From NCBI RefSeq assembly GCF_954871325.1, contig NC_088778.1, positions 11,107,882-11,171,881 of the forward strand: 64,000 nt of DNA, read 5' to 3'. Below are positions 58,295 through 64,000 of this stretch, one piece after another. Under the pieces are notes generated by a model, which saw only the letters and a program-made list of their open reading frames with translations, was not told where the DNA came from and ran no database searches. Position 1 is the first letter of the stretch. Every line of letters starts with the position of its first letter. The position numbers were made by a program, and so were the translations under genes. The DNA comes from Gordionus sp. m RMFG-2023. Lineage: Eukaryota; Nematomorpha; Gordioida; Chordodea; Parachordodidae.

Positions 58295-58517
58295 TAGTGT
58301 TGTTAAACGCCTCGTTTTGAGCCGATTTTTAAAAACGGCTAACTCAGTTATTTATCCAGAAAAATATTATGCAAGCCTGAAAATTTTGCTCATAGAAGGA
58401 GCAAAGGTCTAGACATATAGTATCGAAATTTCGAGGCTTAGTTAATATTTTTCTGGCGAAAATATTGAGTTAGCCGTTTTTAAAAATCGGCTCAAAACGA
58501 GCCGTTTAACAACATTA
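58295..58517. mobile_element. TAGTGTTG-family hAT MITE, 223 bp, perfect 8-bp TSD
   Basis: Begins TAGTGTTGTTAAACGCCTCG and ends gagccgtttaacaacatta. The octamer atatttta lies exactly on both sides (58287-58294 and 58518-58525). The inverted repeats extend inward through gagccgatttttaaaaacgg and gctaactca on both sides, so most of the element can fold into one hairpin. Confidence 0.95.
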
Positions 58518-58794
58518 ATATTTTATACACACTACTAATAGTATTTTCAATAAAAAAATATATTATACTTATATTGTATGTTTAAGCTGAGGCTAGTTTT
58601 TAAAGCAAATTTTATAAAAAAAATGACATTAAACTTTATTTCAACTTTACATTTAAAAAACTTTATTAAATATAATATACCTAACTAAAAATAATAAAAA
58701 ATAGGCTTGTAATATCCATTAGCACGAATTAGTAAATAATAGTTACAAATAGAAATATAATTATTATTAAATTATGAATAATTAAATGGAATAG

Positions 58795-58905
58795 CTAAAA
58801 CATAAGACCCGGCCTAAGGCCTGGGGAAAGCTGGCCGAGGGCCAGATAAGAGGGTTTGAGGGCGAAGTCCCCAAAAAATTTTGTCCCCCCCCCCCGTTGT
58901 ATAAT
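58795..58905. mobile_element. GC-rich element end (GGGCGAAGTCCCC type)
   Basis: acccggcctaaggcctgggg, then gggtttgagggcgaagtccc, aaaaaattttg and a C run. The middle phrase is the inverted counterpart of ggcttcgctcccaaacc near 7185. One end of a dispersed element family; the partner end was not found. Confidence 0.5.
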
Positions 58906-59519
58906 CTTCATATTTATAATTTTGTATATTTTTTATAATAAAAATTATTATGTTTAATGAATTTTTATAAAATGTGATTAAGTCATTTTAGCAGTCTTTT
59001 TTAAATTAAATTGAAATCAAATCAAAACTTTTTATAGCACTTTTTATTGAATATTTATAAATAAATGCTATACTTTGACAAATTTAAACATTCATAAGAA
59101 ATATAAGGTAATGGTAATTAAAAAATAAATGTATATAAAAATTTTGGAATAAGGGTTTCATAATTAATTTGTGTACAATGATTGTCCTCAATATCAATAA
59201 TAATATTTTGTAATAAGCAGTCAGCCTTAACAATTTGTATAGTATTAGTAATTTTAGTTTCTGAGGATTTATAGTGTTTAAATTTGGCACTCATGAACAT
59301 GATTATCTTCAAATAATATAAAATATAGAATTAGTAAATCATTCACATCAAACATTTTATATATTTTAAATTGAAAATAAATGTATGATTCGGGCATGTT
59401 TCGTATTATGACACAGCCTAAAAGAAAAAAAAATGTAATTTATTTTAATATGGATAATAAAAATGTAATTTATAATAATATAAAGAATAAAAATGTTATT
59501 ATATGATGATATTCACAAT
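58906..59519. other. No gene recognised
   Basis: AT-rich DNA. Two overlapping minus-strand frames near 59084-59312 show no family resemblance. Confidence 0.3.
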
Positions 59520-59960
59520 CATTAACGATAATTCTTCAGGAAAATTAAGTATTTAGTTAAATTTTATTCAGAGGATAATAATGTATCTGAAGGGCAATTA
59601 ATTTCAGAATTAAAATAGTATGAAAGATTCATATTTATAGATAATCTTCCATGAAATACAGTGGAAGAATTGTATCTTTAATATATTTTATATGTTTTCC
59701 AAATATATTAAAACTACTGCATATTTTGGCAAGAGAACCTCTTCTTCATTGCAGAGAATCAAAACCTATATCAAAAGTATGACATCTTAAAATTGATTGA
59801 ATGGACTAGCTTTACTCATCGAAATCTAATCCCAAACATAAAACAAATTATTTAAAAATTGGCGCAATCGCAAAGAAGAATAAATTTTCATTTATGAACG
59901 ATATTTTGACTGACTATTAAATCATTATAAAATGTTTAATTTTATATTTTATTGTGTTTA
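59520..59960 (+). pseudogene. hAT transposase C-terminal relic
   Basis: Near 59730-59800 the plus strand reads SSSLQRIKTYIKSMTS and then LNGLALLIEI, the tail signature ..FSSLrRlKTYlRStM...RLnGLALLnIh of P52rIPK-type hAT transposases. KKNKFSFMNDILTDY follows near 59875. Frame changes separate the pieces. It may be a downstream part of a family member related to 57303-58200. Confidence 0.6.
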
Positions 59961-60129
59961 TCATAAATTTTTTAACCGTATTATATTCAATCTTAATATT
60001 TTGTATTTTCTAATATTTTATTACTTGTGTTCGAAATTATCATATTTTCAAATATGATTGGTTTTAATAAATCTTAATGATGATTAATTCATAATTGTAA
60101 GGATATTCTTAATAATTTTTATATCGATG

Positions 60130-60410
60130 AAGCAATTCCCAGTCCCAGATACGTCGAATTGAGCCTCGATTTCCTCCGAAAGCCTGGGAAATGTATAAAA
60201 GCACTCTATCTGATGAAGCAAATAATCATTGTGAAGGATGGATACATTTTTTTTCTAATCTGGTAAACACCCATCAATCTGAGTATAATTTTTTTTAAAA
60301 ATGCGAGGTGGCTACCGGTGAAACCAAACTTGACGATATATTGGTAGATGAACACAATATTCAGAGATTCGGTTAAAGAAGCTTTGAGAGGAATACCGTG
60401 AATGGAATAC
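60130..60410 (+). pseudogene. Mutator-like (MULE) transposase C-terminal scrap
   Basis: The plus strand reads RIEPRFPPKAWEMYKSTLSD and then EANNHCEGWIHFFSNLVNTH plus QSEYNFF (60156-60297). This matches the FLYWCH-associated MULE pattern PRFP...Wn.Y..tl.d..RTNN..EGWH..f...v...HPs.w.fi. A stop then precedes CEVATGETKLDDILVD and QRFG. Critical residues are partly lost (NHCEGW for TNNxxEGWH). Only this end of the transposase is present. Confidence 0.7.
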
Positions 60411-63135
60411 GAAACCTTCCAGATTTTATAAGAACAATTACTTTCAATATTCAATGTCAACTTATTTAATTATTATTCTAAATTAAATTTTTATAAACAT
60501 AATGATGATTTACCAATAAAATATATATAATGAATATATCTTATTAAAAAATTTAGTCAAATTAATCTACTTAATATTTTAATTGTGAAATGGAAATTGT
60601 ACTTAGTACTAAAGAAAAAAATTTTTAAAAAGAACATTGGTTATTTTATGGGTTTTTTTTCCCTGGTACCATTTTGAACATCACCATTTTATCTTGTTTA
60701 AGCATTTTCTATAAAGGGTATATGAGTATAAATAATGAATTAGGGCCATTAAAAAAATTTAGATTATTAATAAAATATATTTTATAATATTTTTTGACTT
60801 AAATATTATATTAGCAATAATGAAAAATTCGAGATTTGCGAGGACCTAATTTTCAGAAATATATAGATAATTCGAAAATATTAAATCGTCTATACAAAGA
60901 TGATAATAAAAATAAAAATATGCCTTTATTATGTTTTAAATAAATTTGATTAACATGAAGAAAATTAATTTTGGGGATTCTTTTTCCGAGGTTTTTTTCG
61001 GAGCCTTTTTTCGGCGCTTTTTTCCGAGATTCGATTTTATACACTAATATATCAATTGTTCATTTTATTTACCAGACTTCTCCTTTTTCAATTATAGTGT
61101 GTATTTAATTACCGAGTGTTCCTTTTGTCAGCGTGTATCTATGCCAAATATTTTTCTGTTTCATCAATTTGATCTGTCATCTACTTGGACAAAGTCCAAT
61201 AGTCCTTTCCTAGGAAAAAAATTTTTGTCTTTTCTTTTCCATCGAACTTTGTAAATAAAAAAAAACACATTTTAAAATACTTTTTTCCATCGCACTTTAA
61301 ACATCAATAATTTCTTTTCCATTTACTCATCGCACTTTTTAATCTCAATAGAAATATCATTTTTTAAAAATTAGATTACCATTTAAAAAATATTAATTGA
61401 GTCCAATCAAACCTTTTAGGCCAATTCTCATAACTAAGAGGAGATTCTGGTTTCGGTTATTAGATTTGATCCAGGGTTGTTTCGATTCTAAACTCAAAAT
61501 TACAGGTTTACAAAATATTTATTAAATAATAATTTTTAGTTTCAATCCTATTAATTGATTTTCCTTAGAAAATTTTTATTTTATCAAATTTGGGGCTCTT
61601 TAATATTACTTCAAAGTATGGAAATAATTTTAAAAAAGAATTAACATGTGATTCATTCAATTAATATAAACATGTCTTTAAAAATATTTTTATTTTATAT
61701 TATCATTTCAAGGATTCTGATTTTTTAGTTGTAAAATTTAAAAAAAAATTAATCTTTCTTATGCTATGTTGTTATCACAAACTTTGTATACTTATATACA
61801 TACTATAAAATTAAAATTATAATGAGTTTTTAAATTAAACAAAATAAAATTGTAAATAAGTCAAGAATTGAACAAAGAAATAAATTCTAAAATTCGAGTT
61901 AACTCAAAAATCCCTGAACCAAGTTCCAAACTCGGAGTACAGAAAAATAAAAATCTACAATATTTCTTAAAAATAACAGAAACATATTTTTTTTATTAAT
62001 TAGTCAGTATTCACCATAAAAAATATTTTATCATCATAATAATTATAATATTAATACAATTTAAAAAATAATTGGGACTTCCACATAAGTCTGACTTAGT
62101 TCTTTAGTGAATCTCAGGAGGGGAGGAGGTTAGTTTGATTGAAGATATTAGAACGAGCAGATATTTAGATAATACCATCCCACTTATATAATTTACAATT
62201 ATTTCAAAGAAAATGAAGCTCAGTTGATTAAATTTTTAGCAAATATCATCATATATATTAAAAACAATTGGTAATATTTAGGCTTAATTCAAGCAATGGT
62301 AATAATATACTTTATATAAATACACATTATATATTTATACATGCCGCTTATCTTCGTTGTCTGTAAAATTTTCGCCGAAAATGCATTATCTCGAATGACT
62401 TTATAATAAATTAAGAAGTGCGGCTTTTTATCCATAGAAGGACGCCGTTTGATTCATCTCACAAATAAGAATAAAGAATATTACATAATTTCCCCTACTA
62501 CAATTTCCCTGTAATATCGTAAATTTATAATTTCCCAATTAGAATAAAGAATAGAATATATTTTTTAAAATATTTCATCACAATTTTGTAAAAGCATGAA
62601 TTTTATATTACCCTAGTTAGAATCAAAAATAGAATATATTACTTTAATATTTTAACATAATTTCTTCCAACTATTACAATTTCCATATAATACCACTAAT
62701 TTTATATTTCTCCAATTAGAATCAGAATATAATATAAACAATTTATATCCAAATTTCCCATACACATCTTCCCCATTATTATCGGTAAATCATTTACTAT
62801 ATTTCTAAAATTTATAATATGATTTTCTAAAAATTATTTGGATATCCTGGAATATATCCTTCTAAAAATCAAATTTCCACAAAGAATATCAGCGATAAAT
62901 ATTACTAAGATATTCTTGAATAGTTTTATATAAAGATTTAAATTTTTCTCAGGGAATACTTGTAAAGCAAAATATAATATCGTAGTTACGGGAAAATGAC
63001 TTTGATTTCTTTCCCATAATATCTTTACGGTAATAACATTGAGATATTTTCACATTATCCCAAAAATTATCCGTCGTTGCGGCAAAATTATAAAGGTGAA
63101 ATCAAATAGATACGAAAAACACTGTAGAAACGAGG
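60411..63135. other. Gene-free AT-rich stretch
   Basis: No coding region or bounded element recognised. A run of tttttccgaggttttttt and cggagccttttttcggcgct phrases (60980-61030) is an isolated oddity. About 45 bases at 62265-62310 (acaattggtaatatttaggc onward) recur at 63659-63706, so part of this stretch belongs to a dispersed repeat. Confidence 0.35.
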
Positions 63136-63358
63136 TAGTGTTGTTAAATGGCTCAATTTGATCCCATTTTTATAAACGGCTAACTCAATATTTTATCCAG
63201 AAAAATATTATGCATGCCTAAATATTTTGCTCATAGATGGCATATAGGATTGAACATCTATTGGCAAGATCTCGAAGCTTAGGCAATATTTTCCTGGCTA
63301 TAATGTTGAGTTAGCCGTTTTCAAAAATCGGCTCAAATTGAGCCGTTTAACAACACTA
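63136..63358. mobile_element. TAGTGTTG-family hAT MITE, 223 bp, perfect 8-bp TSD
   Basis: Begins TAGTGTTGTTAAATGGCTCA and ends gagccgtttaacaacacta. The octamer aaacgagg lies exactly on both sides (63128-63135 and 63359-63366). Internally collinear with the copy at 58295-58517, including tatccagaaaaatattatgc. Same length as that copy, so the family is a homogeneous MITE. Confidence 0.96.
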
Positions 63359-63366
63359 AAACGAGG

Positions 63367-64000
63367 GACATATTCTAAATTTAGAAGTAACGCTGCTAAT
63401 GGTGATATTCTTTAAAAATTTTACTATGATACTCTTTTTATTATTCTTAAAATAATTCAAATAGTAGTTCACGAATGAAAAAGTGATCTTACAATTTCTT
63501 TTTTAATGTAATAAGTATAATCAATCCATTATTTCGAAATTAATACATCGGTTATAATAAATAACTTTTTCAAATAAAATATATATAGAAAAATGTAAAC
63601 TACATCAATTCTTTATATTTTTGACAAACTAAATGTTTAGTTATTTTCATCAGATATAAACAATTGGTAATCTTCAGGCTTAATTCAAGCATAGGTAATA
63701 ATTATATTTTTCACATATAAAATAAATTTTTAAAAATGAAAGATTGAATTTTTTTTTCCGGTTCATGGGTTACTTTATTTGAATATTTACTGATATGATA
63801 TGTTGTCAAAATGTAGTAGCAAATAATTAATTTTTTAAAAAGGTAAAATAAATAAAGGTGAAAATGTAGAAATAGAATTTACGGGAAAGGATAGGGGATG
63901 AAAAAAAAGGAAGTTTGGAATATGGAAGGTTATTCAATGGAAGAGATGAAGCTTAGATAGTTAGAGCGAATGATGGCGGTAGCAAGTCTTTGGCGTAAGA
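63367..64000. other. No gene recognised
   Basis: AT-rich DNA to the window edge. Purine-rich sequence from 63840 onward could belong to something extending beyond the window. Confidence 0.3.

Noticed and set aside
1-64000. tRNA genes, rRNA, CRISPR arrays or prokaryote-type operons
   Set aside because: No tRNA A/B-box pairs with a foldable cloverleaf, no rRNA-like segments, and no regularly spaced repeats with unique spacers were seen; the arrays found are contiguous tandem repeats.

Overview
The window is about three-quarters A+T and reads as intergenic and intronic DNA from an invertebrate animal. The evidence is a single-exon peptide-type GPCR, a spliced GNAT acetyltransferase gene, introns as short as 42-53 bases, and a mix of hAT, Merlin, pogo, Mutator-like, Ty3 and R2-like elements typical of small AT-rich metazoan genomes. 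The species cannot be named from the sequence; a flatworm-like or other reduced or parasitic invertebrate would fit, but that is inference.

Only two genes look like host genes. One is a class A receptor of the FMRFamide-receptor type on the minus strand (11030-12190), uninterrupted. The other is a three-exon N-acetyltransferase on the plus strand (44141-51043). Its exons join in frame into 360 residues: a GNAT fold followed by a YitH/HolE-type C-terminal domain. Its 5.8 kb first intron holds a complete-ended pogo-like transposon (45401-47916) and a 1.45 kb fold-back palindrome (48008-49463).

Layout. 1-10.7 kb: hAT relics and short nonautonomous hAT elements (one with a perfect 8-base target duplication at 7634-7960), and a short RNA-like hairpin cluster near 6450. 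11-12.2 kb: the GPCR. 13.1-17.7 kb: a nested stack in which an old hAT-like element is split by a 4.1 kb hAT-type element, which itself carries a hAT transposase relic, a Ty3 integrase fossil, a 1 kb fold-back element and a 134 bp MITE. 17.8-21.2 kb: purine-rich DNA of unknown nature with two tandem-repeat blocks. 21.9-26.3 kb: a Ty3 integrase fossil and three hAT relics, one inside a 999 bp element with perfect 8-base duplications. 26.5-34.2 kb: a broken Ty3 element on the minus strand, split by a 3.85 kb non-LTR retrotransposon (29662-33513) with a 10-base duplication. 34.2-35.9 kb: a Merlin (IS1016/ISXO2-type) transposon with matching inverted ends, a perfect 8-base duplication and a four-exon transposase that reads through without damage. 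36.0-41.7 kb: an older Ty3 fossil, then a younger Ty3 element with three LTR copies. 43.1-43.6 kb: one more integrase fossil. 44.1-51.0 kb: the acetyltransferase gene. 51.5-64 kb: a pogo-family MITE, at least five hAT relics, a Mutator-like transposase scrap and two members of a TAGTGTTGTTAAA hAT MITE family.

The most notable items are the apparently intact Merlin element, the pogo-like element whose transposase has lost its DDE core in frame while keeping N-terminal and PHD-finger parts inside a host intron, the palindrome that duplicated an already-inserted MITE in mirror image, and the datable nested insertions. No rRNA, tRNA or CRISPR array was recognised.
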